From positions 1-64,000 of the forward strand of contig JAQIBS010000168.1 in the NCBI GenBank assembly GCA_027858965.1: a DNA stretch of 64,000 nucleotides, read 5' to 3'. Of the stretch, positions 17,199 to 27,103 are shown in pieces. The stretch's first letter is position 1. Each line of letters starts with the position of its first letter. The stretch is from Kiritimatiellia bacterium. Lineage in GTDB: Bacteria > Verrucomicrobiota > Kiritimatiellia > RFP12 > UBA1067. The notes under the pieces are model-generated. The model searched no databases, was not told the DNA's origin, and saw nothing but the letters and a program-made list of their open reading frames with translations. The position numbers and the translations under genes were made by a program.

Positions 17199-18683
17199 CT
17201 AACGAATATTCTCATCCGGCAGGGCCTGCTTAATGCCCTCATCAATCGGCATTTTGTCGGTCTCTTCTGTCAGATCTAAATCTTCCATCAACTCTTTTAA
17301 ATCTTTTCGTAAGCGTTTAACAACCTTGGCATATTTAGGTTTGGCAATCAGGTTATAGCGCTCTTCTGGATCAAACTCAATGTTATAAAGTTCAGCCATA
17401 TGCCTATCAGGAGAACCGTCACCATGCGGGTAGCGGGTGTATTTCCACTCAGCGGTACGTATGCAGCGCACATTCGGAGTATAGGGGAATTGCTTTTCGT
17501 AATTGTAGTAATAAAAACAGGAGTCACGCCAGCGGCGATCTCCTTTCTTCACCAGCTTAACCCACGACTTACCGTGGATATCCTTCAAAGGTTTGGCATC
17601 GCAAAGCTCCAGAATACTGGGAGCAATATCAACAGTGAGAACCTGTTTATCGATTACCTTTGGCTGATCAACCGGAGTCAATCCTGGATAGCGCACCACC
17701 TGAACAATACGCATACTGGGCTCATGTGCAGTACGCTTATCCACCATTCCATGCTCTCCACTCAGAATGCCGTTATCACTCATAAAAACAATGATCGTGT
17801 TATCCAGTTCTCCGCGCTCTTTTAGAAGATTATAAAGACGGCCCACACTGTCATCAACAGAAAGAAGCGTTGCCCAGTAGGCGCGATTCATGGCTTCAAA
17901 ATCCTTAACAGCCTCCGGCGAGCTGTCAGGGAATTTCTTGCGCCAGTCAAAGAGCGGACCGTATATACCGTGCCAGGTGCTGAGGCGATCCTTAATCCAC
18001 TTAGGCTTATCATCGAGCATAAATGCAGTCTCAGGATAGGGAAATGGCTGATCCTTAAAGGCATTCTCATATTTCTTTTCAGGTGTATAGAAGCTATGCG
18101 GGGCTTTATGACCGATCATCAGGCACCAGGGCTGCTCTTTTTCTCGCGGACGATTGAGCCACTCCTCAGCCATATCGGTGAGAACCGTAGTGTAGTAACC
18201 CTTAACAACCTTGCGTCCCTGCCCATTAAAATTGAACTCTGTATCGAAATATTTTCCCTGTCCCTTATGAGTTACAAACCAGTTAAATCCGGGACGGGGC
18301 TCATCGTTATTCTCCCCCATGTGCCACTTTCCAATGTAGGCGGTATCGTAGCCCTCAGACTGCAACACCAAAGGAAAACTCTTCATCCCGGAAGGATACT
18401 CAGTGAAGTTATTGACCACACCATGTGCATGGGCATAGAGACCGCTCAGAATTGAAGCACGGCTGGGCGAGCAGAGCGAGGTTGTGCAAAATGTATTGGG
18501 AAAGTAGATACCCTCTTTACCAAGACGATCCATATTGGGCGTTTTCAAATCCTTATTACCAGAGAGCCCAATAGCATCCCATCGCTGATCATCGGTCAGA
18601 ATAAAAAGCACATTCGGACGCTTTGCCATCAGACTGGCAAAGAGAGAAAAAAACACACACACGCTCAGCAGATACCTTTTCAT
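17199..18683 (-). CDS. Sulfatase (formylglycine-dependent, S1 family)
   Basis: The start at 18683 is preferred: [20 protein letters not shown] is a signal peptide and GGGAGG lies upstream, while the ORF start at 18746 adds unrelated residues. It is 494 residues. The metal-binding DD is in [11 protein letters not shown]. The formylglycine site is CSPSR (C71), requiring anaerobic or FGE-type maturation. Further active-site parts are [18 protein letters not shown] and [14 protein letters not shown]. It hydrolyses sulfate esters on glycans in the periplasm or outside the cell. It is encoded with the GH78-like enzyme and is probably a mucin-, fucan- or ulvan-like glycan sulfatase. No dedicated maturase lies in the window; the radical SAM gene at 49 kb is of another type. 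Confidence 0.9.
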   Translation of the reverse strand: MKRYLLSVCVFFSLFASLMAKRPNVLFILTDDQRWDAIGLSGNKDLKTPNMDRLGKEGIYFPNTFCTTSLCSPSRASILSGLYAHAHGVVNNFTEYPSGMKSFPLVLQSEGYDTAYIGKWHMGENNDEPRPGFNWFVTHKGQGKYFDTEFNFNGQGRKVVKGYYTTVLTDMAEEWLNRPREKEQPWCLMIGHKAPHSFYTPEKKYENAFKDQPFPYPETAFMLDDKPKWIKDRLSTWHGIYGPLFDWRKKFPDSSPEAVKDFEAMNRAYWATLLSVDDSVGRLYNLLKERGELDNTIIVFMSDNGILSGEHGMVDKRTAHEPSMRIVQVVRYPGLTPVDQPKVIDKQVLTVDIAPSILELCDAKPLKDIHGKSWVKLVKKGDRRWRDSCFYYYNYEKQFPYTPNVRCIRTAEWKYTRYPHGDGSPDRHMAELYNIEFDPEERYNLIAKPKYAKVVKRLRKDLKELMEDLDLTEETDKMPIDEGIKQALPDENIR

Positions 18684-19035
18684 CAAAACAATCCTCCCAT
18701 CATTAAAGATGAATGAAACTTTAACCTTTAAGAGAGTGCAAGTCAAGAAAGAGGGAAGGGAAGAGATGGATGAATTATGAATGATGAGTGATCGAGGTAA
18801 TCGATCTATAATATTTTACTGAACAACTCTGATGCGGAAATCACAGGCCTGTCTGCGTGCTGCGAACATGCAACTCAGTTGCTGCCATTTGCGTCCACTG
18901 CGTAGCGGCGGACATACTGAGCAACTTAAAGGATATTCGCGCAGAAACAATTTCTCTGGTCAAGCTCATAGCGCTCGACCTACTTAAATAATCAGTAAAA
19001 CACGTAGTGTTTTCTCCTAATTCAGCGAAGCTGAA
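18684..19035. other. Intergenic region with array and palindromes
   Basis: No gene is seen. Upstream of the sulfatase, on its strand, lies CATCATTCATAATTCATCC, a before-start array. Further on are tgctgcgaacatgcaactcagttgctgcc and gctcatagcgctcgacctac (also in inverted form near 17.14 kb). A perfect hairpin lies at 19017-19039. Confidence 0.5.
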
Positions 19036-19039
19036 TTAG
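19017..19039. repeat. Perfect hairpin overlapping a stop codon
   Basis: CTAATTCAGC-gaa-GCTGAATTAG is a 10-bp stem that includes the TAA stop of the following minus-strand gene. It has no U-run on the minus strand, so it is not a classical terminator. Confidence 0.8.
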
Positions 19040-21918
19040 TCGTATTTAAACATGACCGTGGCGATGGTGTCGGCACTGCTAACAGCCCTTACCCAGTAGG
19101 CGGAAAAACCTTCGGGAAAGGAGTGTGTCTGAGAGGAGCCACCCTTGACTGCAAATGACTTATATGGAATCCAAATACCGGTACCATCGATATCAATCTC
19201 CAGCGTAATATCCGTATCCGTATCTGCCGAAAGCGTAACACTCTTGCGATCGTAGCCGGTCATCAGATAAGGATCAGAAAGAGCACCGGCCTTAACCACG
19301 GTATCTTTCCAGACGCCACCCTCACCACGTGGCTTACCCAGCTGCCAGAGGTCATCAACCACACCCGCCCAGAGAGCAGTTGTGCTGTCGGTGCTTTTAA
19401 TAATGCGTTCGTTATCATTTCCATTTAAACCTGTGAAAAAGAGCATCCCAAAGTGAGATGCATAATCATGGATCTGCAGGTTATGGGTTGCAATCGGGCG
19501 GATCTTGGCAAAGCCCTGCGCATTGCGTGCTGGAAGTTCATAGAAGGTTCCGTGAAAATTAAACAGATCGCGCTCGGTAGCAACCTCACGGCAGACACGG
19601 GCGAACTGCAGATCAGGATTTTCAGATTCAGCAATATCGGGTTGATCCTCGAAAACTGCCACTTCATAAATGCGATTGAAACCACCATTCTTTAGAAGCA
19701 GACGCAACTGGCGTGCTGTCACTGGATTATCCAGCAGCACAGGGACCACTATGCTGGAGTTACGAAGAATGTCACCACCGGGCAGGGTTTTCCATGTTCC
19801 GTCCTGCTTAACCTGAACCTCAAAGTTACCGGCCGCATAGGCGGCTTCGCGTTTCCAGCCTGTCGCAATAAACAGACTGCGAAAGGTTTTCTCTTTGCCC
19901 AGATCAATATCCAGAGTTCCACGTCCCGCTATTATCCAGCGCGACTCCTCGCTCATGCTTCCGTCGACGGCATTACCGGCATTGAACTCTAAATGCATTC
20001 CGCTTGCAACGGCAGTTGCTCCTTTGGTCAGGCTTTTGGGTAACAACTCCTCCAGAGTCCTGCGCGGGTTCTCTTTCTGTAGGGCGGGGTCACGGACCTC
20101 GGCTACAGTAGCTTCATAAGCGGAATTCTTCGGAATACGATAGCGATGTCCATCTTCCGTAACGATTGCCGATGCGGCGTCCACAAGGATCTTTGTCTTC
20201 GGCTGAGCGCCCTGAGAGACAAGTGCGATTCCAGAGTTGCTGTTATTAGCAGTCAGTACAAGCTTATCACTCAGCTCATAGTATTGATCGTCGGCGATCA
20301 TACTCAGCACAGTGCGGTTGCTGCGAATCACACCTCTTGAACTCTGTTTTTCTCCAACGGCGGCAACCCCTTGAAAAACAGCACCATTCTGATTACTACG
20401 CATATCTTTATTGCGGTAGTTAAAATGAACAGAAACGCCCTTAACATCTGAGTCAACACTGACCCGCACCCAGGCAGCTTTTTCAGAGCGGTCAAAGATA
20501 TGAATGGCAGAGCCCTTAACATCCATGAATCTTAATTTCTCCCAGTTCCCATTACCCTTTCTATCGATCTCCAAGCTGAATTTAACGGCATCGGCATTAT
20601 CATGTTTTATAGTCATCATACGATAGTCATAGCCAGAGAAGAGGTAAGGATCACTGACCTGGCCCGCTTTCAGGTCATCTCGCAGCCAGACCGATCCACG
20701 ACCGATAGCCGGGCCAAGATTATCGATCCTGGCCGGATCGACAAACCAGAGATTTGAGTTGGACTGCACCGGAGCTCCCCCGGAAGCTTTGAAAGGGCGG
20801 CGGTTAAGAAACTCCTTCTGCGCTGAGTCATCACACCCGAAAACAATCTTATCCTGCCAACGCGCAAAATCGCCGATCACCTTAAGATAGTTTGAGCGAG
20901 GAGCTATACCCGCGGAGCTTCCAAGAGAAAAAGTTTTAGGGAAACTCCAGAATGTGCCGTGCATGGTTGCCAGCAGATTCTTTTCACCGATCTCACGGAT
21001 ACGCGGCCACTCTGTGTTCCAGCCATGGGCTCCATCATAGGAGTGGCTACCCTTAGGCAGGCGATAAGCATGCCATTTTTGATCTTCCATCAGCATCAAA
21101 ATCAGAGAGCGGTAGTCCCAACCCATTGACCATACCGGATCTTTCTCAGGATTGGAGTTGCCGTAAATACCACCCGGTCCGGTAACCTCGGTGAACTGAT
21201 TGCGGCGGATCAGTTTCCAGTCACCCGCACCCTGCCATGAGGCGAGTGCTCCGGAGGTAATATCGGGACGTTTTGTAGCATCCTTCCCCCGCGTCCCATT
21301 ATTGGCATAAACCAGATATCCCTGACCGGAGTAGAGCCCCTTACCATGATAGCCAGACAGCTGTGAGTGAATTCCCTTACCGACCTTAGCTTGTCCGTTA
21401 CCATCCTTGATATACTCCTCAACTTCCAGGGTATTAACATCCACGGAATAGAGGCCCTCCTCCATGGTAGCAATGTAGATCTTATTGGCAGGATCTGTCA
21501 AATGACGCGCGGTACCGGTGAGACGACCCGGCATTTTTTTTGGATCGAGTACACGCACCTTGCGATTTTTATCAATCAGATAGGGGCCGATATTGAGCTG
21601 ACCACTCTCAGTGTGAATCATGCGGTTGGCAGGTGTACCTCCAACACTCGCCGGACGTATAACCTGCTTCAGATCAGGAGTCATCTCATAGAGCTTATCG
21701 CTCGAACCCAGCGGCAGATGAGGACCGTAGGTTATAACCCAAAGTCGATCGGCCCAGGGAACAACAGCACCTGTGCCGCACTCCCCCTCATCGTTGTACA
21801 TGGTCAAATGCGGATAGATACCGGAGACCTGTTTCGGTGCGGAGAAAACAGGTAACACCCAATATCCAACAAGGAATATCCAACAGAACAGGTTAATGGT
21901 TGCGTTTACTCTTTTCAT
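19036..21918 (-). CDS. Large exported propeller-like protein with F5/8-type C domain
   Basis: The start at 21918 gives MKRVNATINLFCWIFLVGYWVLPVFS, a signal peptide preceded by GAGGAC; the ORF's earlier start at 21957 is inside the upstream gene. It is 960 residues. The first 450 or so look like a propeller (VVPWADRLWVITYGPHLPLG; YIATMEEGLYSVDVNTLEVEE). Residues about 630-760 match a discoidin/F5-8C carbohydrate-binding domain (NAVDGSMSEESRWIIAGRGTLDIDLG). It ends with a beta domain repeating the internal phrase SDPYL(F/M)(S/T)GYD seen earlier. It is probably secreted and glycan-binding. No enzyme motif is recognised. The start overlaps the Cdd1 gene by ATGA. Confidence 0.7.
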   Translation of the reverse strand: MKRVNATINLFCWIFLVGYWVLPVFSAPKQVSGIYPHLTMYNDEGECGTGAVVPWADRLWVITYGPHLPLGSSDKLYEMTPDLKQVIRPASVGGTPANRMIHTESGQLNIGPYLIDKNRKVRVLDPKKMPGRLTGTARHLTDPANKIYIATMEEGLYSVDVNTLEVEEYIKDGNGQAKVGKGIHSQLSGYHGKGLYSGQGYLVYANNGTRGKDATKRPDITSGALASWQGAGDWKLIRRNQFTEVTGPGGIYGNSNPEKDPVWSMGWDYRSLILMLMEDQKWHAYRLPKGSHSYDGAHGWNTEWPRIREIGEKNLLATMHGTFWSFPKTFSLGSSAGIAPRSNYLKVIGDFARWQDKIVFGCDDSAQKEFLNRRPFKASGGAPVQSNSNLWFVDPARIDNLGPAIGRGSVWLRDDLKAGQVSDPYLFSGYDYRMMTIKHDNADAVKFSLEIDRKGNGNWEKLRFMDVKGSAIHIFDRSEKAAWVRVSVDSDVKGVSVHFNYRNKDMRSNQNGAVFQGVAAVGEKQSSRGVIRSNRTVLSMIADDQYYELSDKLVLTANNSNSGIALVSQGAQPKTKILVDAASAIVTEDGHRYRIPKNSAYEATVAEVRDPALQKENPRRTLEELLPKSLTKGATAVASGMHLEFNAGNAVDGSMSEESRWIIAGRGTLDIDLGKEKTFRSLFIATGWKREAAYAAGNFEVQVKQDGTWKTLPGGDILRNSSIVVPVLLDNPVTARQLRLLLKNGGFNRIYEVAVFEDQPDIAESENPDLQFARVCREVATERDLFNFHGTFYELPARNAQGFAKIRPIATHNLQIHDYASHFGMLFFTGLNGNDNERIIKSTDSTTALWAGVVDDLWQLGKPRGEGGVWKDTVVKAGALSDPYLMTGYDRKSVTLSADTDTDITLEIDIDGTGIWIPYKSFAVKGGSSQTHSFPEGFSAYWVRAVSSADTIATVMFKYD

Positions 21919-22193
21919 AATGTCCTCTTTTTCCTGGCATCGGTGAATGCCCACCAAGGTAGAGGCTCACCGCTCTCCATAAAATGAATGACCGACATAA
22001 ATACATCGATAACGCAGGGATCATAACTTTTACCTGCGGTAATGCAAAGATTGTCATATAGATCAAGGGCCTCTTTACCCACCAGCTGCGCCGATTGATC
22101 AATCCCGGAGAGCCGCAGAATATTGGCCATCGCCTTACCCACATTAGGAAGCTCTTCAAGATGCGATATTGTATCTCTGTTAGGATTTTTCAT
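21915..22193 (-). CDS. Cdd1 family helix-hairpin-helix protein
   Basis: A 92-residue protein starting MKNPNRDTISHLEELPNVGKAMANILRLSG. LPNVGKAMA is the helix-hairpin-helix. The rest (LVGKEALDLYDNLC, SYDPCVIDVFMSVIHFM, GEPLPWWAFTDARKK) matches the Cdd1 or 'pathogenicity locus' family, whose members are also annotated as mitomycin-resistance-like. Its role is unproven; a DNA-binding function is suggested by the HhH fold. The last bases overlap the next gene's start (ATGA), so translation may be coupled. Confidence 0.85.
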   Translation of the reverse strand: MKNPNRDTISHLEELPNVGKAMANILRLSGIDQSAQLVGKEALDLYDNLCITAGKSYDPCVIDVFMSVIHFMESGEPLPWWAFTDARKKRTL

Positions 22194-22207
22194 TGAATTT
22201 AAAAATA

Positions 22208-22477
22208 CTAGAATGGCAAATCTTCATCAGATTCATCCTCAAAGTTGGCATCCCGCTCCATTTCCCAGACATGAAGCTCTTCATGCATCTCATTTTGCAT
22301 AAGCCAGATAGGATCGGCATTCTCGCGGATAAAATCATCCACAGGAATCCCATCGATAGTAAGCTCACGTTTGACTCGTTTCTGCTTGCCGTTCATGAAT
22401 ACGGTTTTATACTCAAGCTGCCTGCGCTTCTTATCCGCTTTCTCCTTTGGAGAGAGTTTTCTTTTTCGTTTGCCCAT
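22208..22477 (-). CDS. Small conserved-looking charged protein, function unknown
   Basis: The ORF reaches 22576, but ATG 22477 (MGKRKRKLSPKEKADKKRR) is the likelier start; the residues before it look like noncoding translation. The 89-residue product has a strongly basic N-terminal third (lysine/arginine rich) and an acidic C-terminus (NFEDESDEDLPF). This resembles small nucleic-acid-associated proteins, but no family is recognised. It lies 14 nt upstream of the Cdd1 gene, possibly in one operon. Confidence 0.5.
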   Translation of the reverse strand: MGKRKRKLSPKEKADKKRRQLEYKTVFMNGKQKRVKRELTIDGIPVDDFIRENADPIWLMQNEMHEELHVWEMERDANFEDESDEDLPF

Positions 22478-22619
22478 AAGCTCTGTATATTCAGTAAAAC
22501 CAACAATAAAAGGATGGACGGCATCGCTACTGAGATCAGAGCGCTGCGGAAACCCGCATGCCTGGTTAATAACCAAGACCTGACGCTTCGGAACATGGAC
22601 TCAACCCGATATTTGGTCT

Positions 22620-23432
22620 AATACGTATGCCGCCCATCCAGAGAAAAAAGATACTCCCTCCGCTCAGATTTGTCAAGAAGCGTAAGGAATATTGGCGAAT
22701 CACAAATGGATCTTCATGGCTACAGCAGTGAGCAGATTTTGCCGGATACTCAGGAATCGGTGGTCTTGACCATAATAACACCAATGATTCCGGCAATTAC
22801 CGGCAAATATTTATCCATCGCTAAACGGGAAAATTAACTAAAACTCAGTAAAACCGGGGGGAAGTGTCATTCCTAAACCAGCAGCTATTCCGGCAACTGC
22901 CGGCAAATCAAAGGCGATAGGCTTCTCTGTACACCCATGAAAGGTGCTCTTCCCTTGTCCCTGACGTGCAAAAAAACATCACCGCTCATGCTATATTCTG
23001 GCCAAACAATCATCTTCTAAAATTTAATAAATCAGCAGGGGATACAGAGACATTATTCCGTATAGCATGATCAAAAAGCGCTATCACACGAGCTCTCTCC
23101 TGACCCCTCACATCCGACGAAACTAAGCTGAATTGGTAGCGAAGATGAAAAAGGAAAACGAACGGATTCTCTATGCAGCCACCAACGCGGACCTCATGAG
23201 TAGACAAGCCCTCACCGTTTTGCCCAAGTTGCACATGAGTCACCCCAACATCTTCAAGATGAGTATGACAGCGAGGATGAAACAACATTTTCTATGTCAC
23301 GAGGTAATCTATCATATTGCTCCGTCGGATAATTACCCAAACTCGAAATTATGGAAGAATAACTATAATACGCAGGATCTACATGCAACTGCCACCTGTC
23401 TCTCAACACCAAAGAGCCCCGCCCCTATTTCT
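22620..23432. other. Gene-poor region with a duplicated short palindrome
   Basis: attccggcaattaccggcaaat (22786-22807) and attccggcaactgccggcaaat (22889-22910) are near-identical 22-mers, each with an internal CCGGCAA...CCGG palindrome. The minus ORF 23010-23288 (92 aa) has plausible-looking composition (ERARVIALFDHAIRNNVSVSPADLL) but no recognised family and no clear ribosome site. It may be a relic related to the downstream defence-like genes. Confidence 0.4.
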
Positions 23433-24815
23433 TTAAGCAACTCGACTATATTCAACGCTTCGCCTTCTAGGGGATGACACAATCTCCGTCCAAAACTCAT
23501 CCCAAGCGGGCTCTCCGTGCTCGTTGGTTGACGCACTTAAACCAACATAGCTTGTATTGTGCGCTAATGCCCATTCACGAACTGCCTCTTCCTCTGGTGT
23601 CCGTGAAGCAGTTGACTTGTTTGTAATTGTTGCATCAATTAATGGGTTAATAATGGCAGGCCATTGTGTGGGAGAATCACACCTTGGTGTACTCTGGACT
23701 AACAGCCAATTATGATAAACGGCATCGTTAGCACCTTCAACCACAGAATCCCGCCCTTTGAACAAGCTGCCCTCCATGTATCCATCGCGTTTAACCACTG
23801 TAAAAATATCAGCAGGAAAGTTGCTATATGGGATGCTCAGAGTATCACTTCCGACCTGATGACAGGCCAAGGCCATTGCGGAGGCCTGATCATTATTGCG
23901 CTGGGTACGTTGTAAATAATAAGCGCTAAGCAGTCGTAGAGCCTGCCGTGCATTGCCACCGGAATAGCGAATGATTAGCGGAATGGCATCCTGATATACG
24001 GGAGCGTAAGAACCGAGTCTCTTCCGCAACACTTGGGATAACAGGTCATCATCAACACTCCCGACAAATAACTTTCTAATGCTGACCGGAAAAACATGAT
24101 CCGTGAAAAGATGAACAGCGTTAACCTCAAACAGAGTCTTTCTTTGAGCAAGAAACACCAGAATATTCTTGAGAGAGAAATAGTCAGCGGTATCGGGGCG
24201 GAACTTATCAATTCCTTCAGCAATGATTACAGGTTGTCGTGATGTGACTTCACAAAGACGATCAAGTAGTTCACCACAGGCTTTAAGTATTAAACCATTG
24301 TGTTTGGCCATGACGGCACAAACATCCTGCAGGCATTCAGCATCCTGCAAACTTGATGGGCGGGTTGATATTTTTTCTGCGAAAACAGACCACGACTCTG
24401 CCGAAACAGAGGGGAAGTCAGAGAGAGCTACTCCGCAACCATCCACATCGACCTCTGCCGTTAAGCAGGCCTGGATGATTTTTCCAAATAAAAGCATGCT
24501 ATAGCCACTTTCGGTCGGTTCGAGAGGATCAGTGTCGAAAGAGACCGTAATAGAGTCGTATGATCGTGAGACTTCCTTGAGAAGGGTTGTTTTTCCCGAC
24601 CCAATCTGTCCCCCTAGCAAAATTGATTCATGCGTGTCATCGGCAAACCATCCATGCAAGGTTGTCGTCAGCTCTGGATTACACGACACATAGAGCAAGC
24701 GGAACTCATCCTCGGTTGAAAGAGCCACACCATCATCAAGATTTATTCCATACTCCCGCCTTTTCACGAGTCTTTTCTCCTTTGTCGACGCATGTTCTCC
24801 GCAGCAAGTACCCAA
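23433..24815 (-). CDS. P-loop ATPase adjacent to HerA relic, unknown function
   Basis: A 460-residue protein with Walker A GGQIGSGKTTLL (about 67-78) and a Walker B-like strand PVIIAEGIDKF (about 194-204). A later helical region (YSGGNARQALRLLSAYYL) recalls Cdc6/AAA+ lid domains. No nuclease or transmembrane motif is apparent. The start overlaps the 3' end of the HerA-like relic by about 50 nt, as expected for an operon of two coupled ATPases. HerA-type helicases paired with a second ATPase or nuclease are known in bacterial antiphage loci, so a defence role is possible but unproven. The downstream partner region is empty. Confidence 0.6.
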   Translation of the reverse strand: MGTCCGEHASTKEKRLVKRREYGINLDDGVALSTEDEFRLLYVSCNPELTTTLHGWFADDTHESILLGGQIGSGKTTLLKEVSRSYDSITVSFDTDPLEPTESGYSMLLFGKIIQACLTAEVDVDGCGVALSDFPSVSAESWSVFAEKISTRPSSLQDAECLQDVCAVMAKHNGLILKACGELLDRLCEVTSRQPVIIAEGIDKFRPDTADYFSLKNILVFLAQRKTLFEVNAVHLFTDHVFPVSIRKLFVGSVDDDLLSQVLRKRLGSYAPVYQDAIPLIIRYSGGNARQALRLLSAYYLQRTQRNNDQASAMALACHQVGSDTLSIPYSNFPADIFTVVKRDGYMEGSLFKGRDSVVEGANDAVYHNWLLVQSTPRCDSPTQWPAIINPLIDATITNKSTASRTPEEEAVREWALAHNTSYVGLSASTNEHGEPAWDEFWTEIVSSPRRRSVEYSRVA

Positions 24816-25592
24816 TCGGTAGCAACATTTTCTTTACTCCACTCAGACCAGAAATCAATAGTGGCACTCCGAGGTTCTTCCGTTGGTTTATTGATGCGGA
24901 TACGGCTTGGAAGAAGAACGGCATCACCCACAACCAGCGCCTCTCCAATATCCAGAACAGGCAGCATCTCCATAAAGCTTGTCATACTTTCCGGTTACCG
25001 TCAAAAGCAAGCAACTGCTCTGCCAACAGATGAAAGGCCTCATATGTGTTGAATTCATCCGGTGCCGCAAACAAAAATCCATATCTCCGGTCATTAAGTT
25101 TCGTTGCGATTCGAGCCAACAGACGACTGAACTGTCCGTTGAAATCACCTTTTTTCAACCCGCGTGTGCCTTGCACCATCTCCGAGTCCTTATATTTTAT
25201 ATGGGCAATCACCTCAGAAAGATCGAAAGGCACAGGACTATCAACGGTAAATGATTCGAGAATCTCTGTTTTTCCTCCCGCTTCCAAGGCTTTCTTTTTT
25301 TCTGCGACAACAGTATTCTGAAAAACAAGTGTTTGGTTGTGCGCGGAAAACTCACTTCGATCAATGAACATTGAAATCAGCTCTTCTGCATTCATAAGCC
25401 AATACGGCAAATAGAGAAGTTCGGGGTTGGCAACTCCTAAATCATCCGGTCCGGGAATGCGAAGATGATCTGCATAGCTCAAATCACGATACTCTCCGTG
25501 CAGATCAAAAACGACCAAATTAGTGGAAGGGAGCTTAGCAGCCTGCTCTAGAATCGTCGCAACAGTCCATGATTTACCCGAGGAATATGAAT
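24764..25592 (-). pseudogene. HerA/DUF87-type helicase, 5'-truncated and internally deleted
   Basis: Two fragments are visible. The first (25518 down to 24982, frame open back to about 25585) begins inside the Walker A motif: SSGKSWTVATILEQAAKLPS followed by NLVVFDLHGEY. It runs to LLAEQLLAFDGNRKV and a stop. The second, in another frame (24985-24764), is the family's C-terminal end (MLPVLDIGEALVVGDAVLLPSRI). The middle with Walker B and the arginine finger is absent. The 5' break at about 25590 leads straight into noncoding repeat sequence. It is a decayed HerA-like ATPase gene and cannot make a working enzyme. Confidence 0.8.
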
Positions 25593-25689
25593 ATTAAGGG
25601 CCGATTTATGAGCAGCCCGCAGTTGCATGTTTATGGCTTTTTGTTAAAAGGCTATTAAGGTCACCAGTTCACGGTTGTTCCGAGTTTGG

Positions 25690-25778
25690 CTTTAGTTGCT
25701 TTCTCTCAACATCTTATAAGAATAGCCTCTTAAGTTTCTTGTTTTTTATGACAGGAGTTGAGAGAATAACTATTAAAG
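25690..25778. repeat. Dispersed palindromic element A, copy 2
   Basis: ctttagttgctttctctcaacatcttataa...tttcttgttttttatgacaggagttgagagaataactattaaag. The stem TCTCTCAAC (25702-25710) pairs with GTTGAGAGA (25757-25765). In copy 1 the same positions read TTAATCAAC/GTTGATTAA, so both arms changed together. Confidence 0.85.
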
Positions 25779-25784
25779 CACACC

Positions 25785-25870
25785 CCTTCAACCTTTAACG
25801 ATTTCAAAAACTTTAACGATTTTAACGCCTTCAACCTTCACACTTCACCCTGCAAAGTTCACTTTTCCCT
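25785..25870. repeat. Before-start boundary array
   Basis: cttcaacctttaacgatttcaaaaactttaacgattttaacgccttcaacc continues into cttcacacttcaccctgc and ends at the ATG of the methyltransferase gene. It is G-poor and has no Shine-Dalgarno sequence. Confidence 0.8.
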
Positions 25871-27103
25871 ATGACTAAATTTACAATAACTGACCTCACA
25901 AGCACACGAAGCGTCTGCGAAAGCTTTTTAGACAAAACCATATCGGTTGAATCACACTCCGGATTGCACACTACCGAGAAATCTCTCATCCAGAATCTCA
26001 GCGCAATCACCCTCGGAGAAAAACTGCTGGTTGCAGGTAACCGTACCGGTGCCATCGCGATGATTTTGGCGACCATGCGTCCCGGCAGCAAAATCACCTG
26101 CCACACCCAGGATATTCATCACGCCAGAATCCTCTGCCGCAATCTGACAGGTAACCAGTTCAAAGCCAATCTGGTCTGCGATGATTTCGTGACTATGGAA
26201 GAACCTGATGCATACGATGAAGACGAGGCACTGGAGCCAACCGATAAAATCCAAGAGGAGTTGCAGGAGTTCACAGTGGCCTGCACAACCCGAATTACGG
26301 AAGATGAATTTGACAACGCGCTTTTCATGATCACGCCCAACACAACCACCGGCGAACTCACCCTTGACCTGCTTGAAAACATTCACAATGTCTTAAAGAT
26401 CAAAGGCAAATGCCTCATCGCTTACGATGGAGAGTCGCACTCCCTGACCACACAGCTAAAAAGTGTTTTCGGTTTGGTGCAGACATTAGGACAGAGCCGT
26501 AAGGGTGGCACTATCTTTCTGGCAACCAAAAAAAGTGAACTCGAAAAACCACGCAACTTCCTAGCCAAATTTGAGACATCCCTTCCCGGCATTGAAAAAA
26601 TTTCTCTTGAATCACTGCCTGGGATCTTTTGTCATCGTCGTCCGGATAACGGAGGCCTGGCCCTGGCGGAGATTGCCTCCACCATGTTGGAAAGCAAAAT
26701 GCGCGTCATGGATATGGGTTGCGGCTGCGGAATTGTGGGACTCCTGCTTGCACAAAAAGAAGCTGACATTGAGCTCACCTTTATCGATTCCAGCGTCCGG
26801 GCCCTGGATGCAACCAACCGTAATATTAAAGAGCTAGCCCTATCATCAACCGAACTGATCCTCTCTGATAACGGTACCAGCAAAACCGGTTATGATATGT
26901 TTGTGGGAAACCCGCCCTACTACTCCGACTATCGCATTGCGGAAGTGTTTATTGATCAGGCCTATGATTCACTCAAGGATGGCGGCATCGCCCTGATTGT
27001 GACCAAACAGACAACCAAAGTGGGTGATCTCATGTACGAAGTATTCGGCAATATCGATATCATCCCCCGCCGCGGCTACTCTGTGATCACCGCCAAACGC
27101 TGA
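25871..27103 (+). CDS. RsmC/RlmG-like class I SAM methyltransferase (duplicated-fold)
   Basis: A 410-residue protein with two Rossmann-like halves, like RsmC/RlmG. The N-terminal half is degenerate (LGEKLLVAGNRTGAIAMILA). The C-terminal half is active-looking, with motif I VMDMGCGCGIVGLLLA (about 277-292) and the N6/N2-type motif IV NPPY (VGNPPYYSDYRIAE, about 344-357). It would methylate a guanine N2 in rRNA; the exact site is not assignable. It stands alone, with a G-poor boundary array before its start. Inverted copies of element A bracket it (25690-25778 and 27104-27186), possibly a sign of past movement as a unit. Confidence 0.8.
   Translation: MTKFTITDLTSTRSVCESFLDKTISVESHSGLHTTEKSLIQNLSAITLGEKLLVAGNRTGAIAMILATMRPGSKITCHTQDIHHARILCRNLTGNQFKANLVCDDFVTMEEPDAYDEDEALEPTDKIQEELQEFTVACTTRITEDEFDNALFMITPNTTTGELTLDLLENIHNVLKIKGKCLIAYDGESHSLTTQLKSVFGLVQTLGQSRKGGTIFLATKKSELEKPRNFLAKFETSLPGIEKISLESLPGIFCHRRPDNGGLALAEIASTMLESKMRVMDMGCGCGIVGLLLAQKEADIELTFIDSSVRALDATNRNIKELALSSTELILSDNGTSKTGYDMFVGNPPYYSDYRIAEVFIDQAYDSLKDGGIALIVTKQTTKVGDLMYEVFGNIDIIPRRGYSVITAKR

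Noticed and set aside
19017-19039. Terminator for the 19036-21918 gene
   Set aside because: Strong hairpin, but it overlaps the stop codon and lacks a T-run on the minus strand.
22560-22640. Possible tRNA gene near 22.6 kb
   Set aside because: Some T-arm-like letters, but no cloverleaf could be built.
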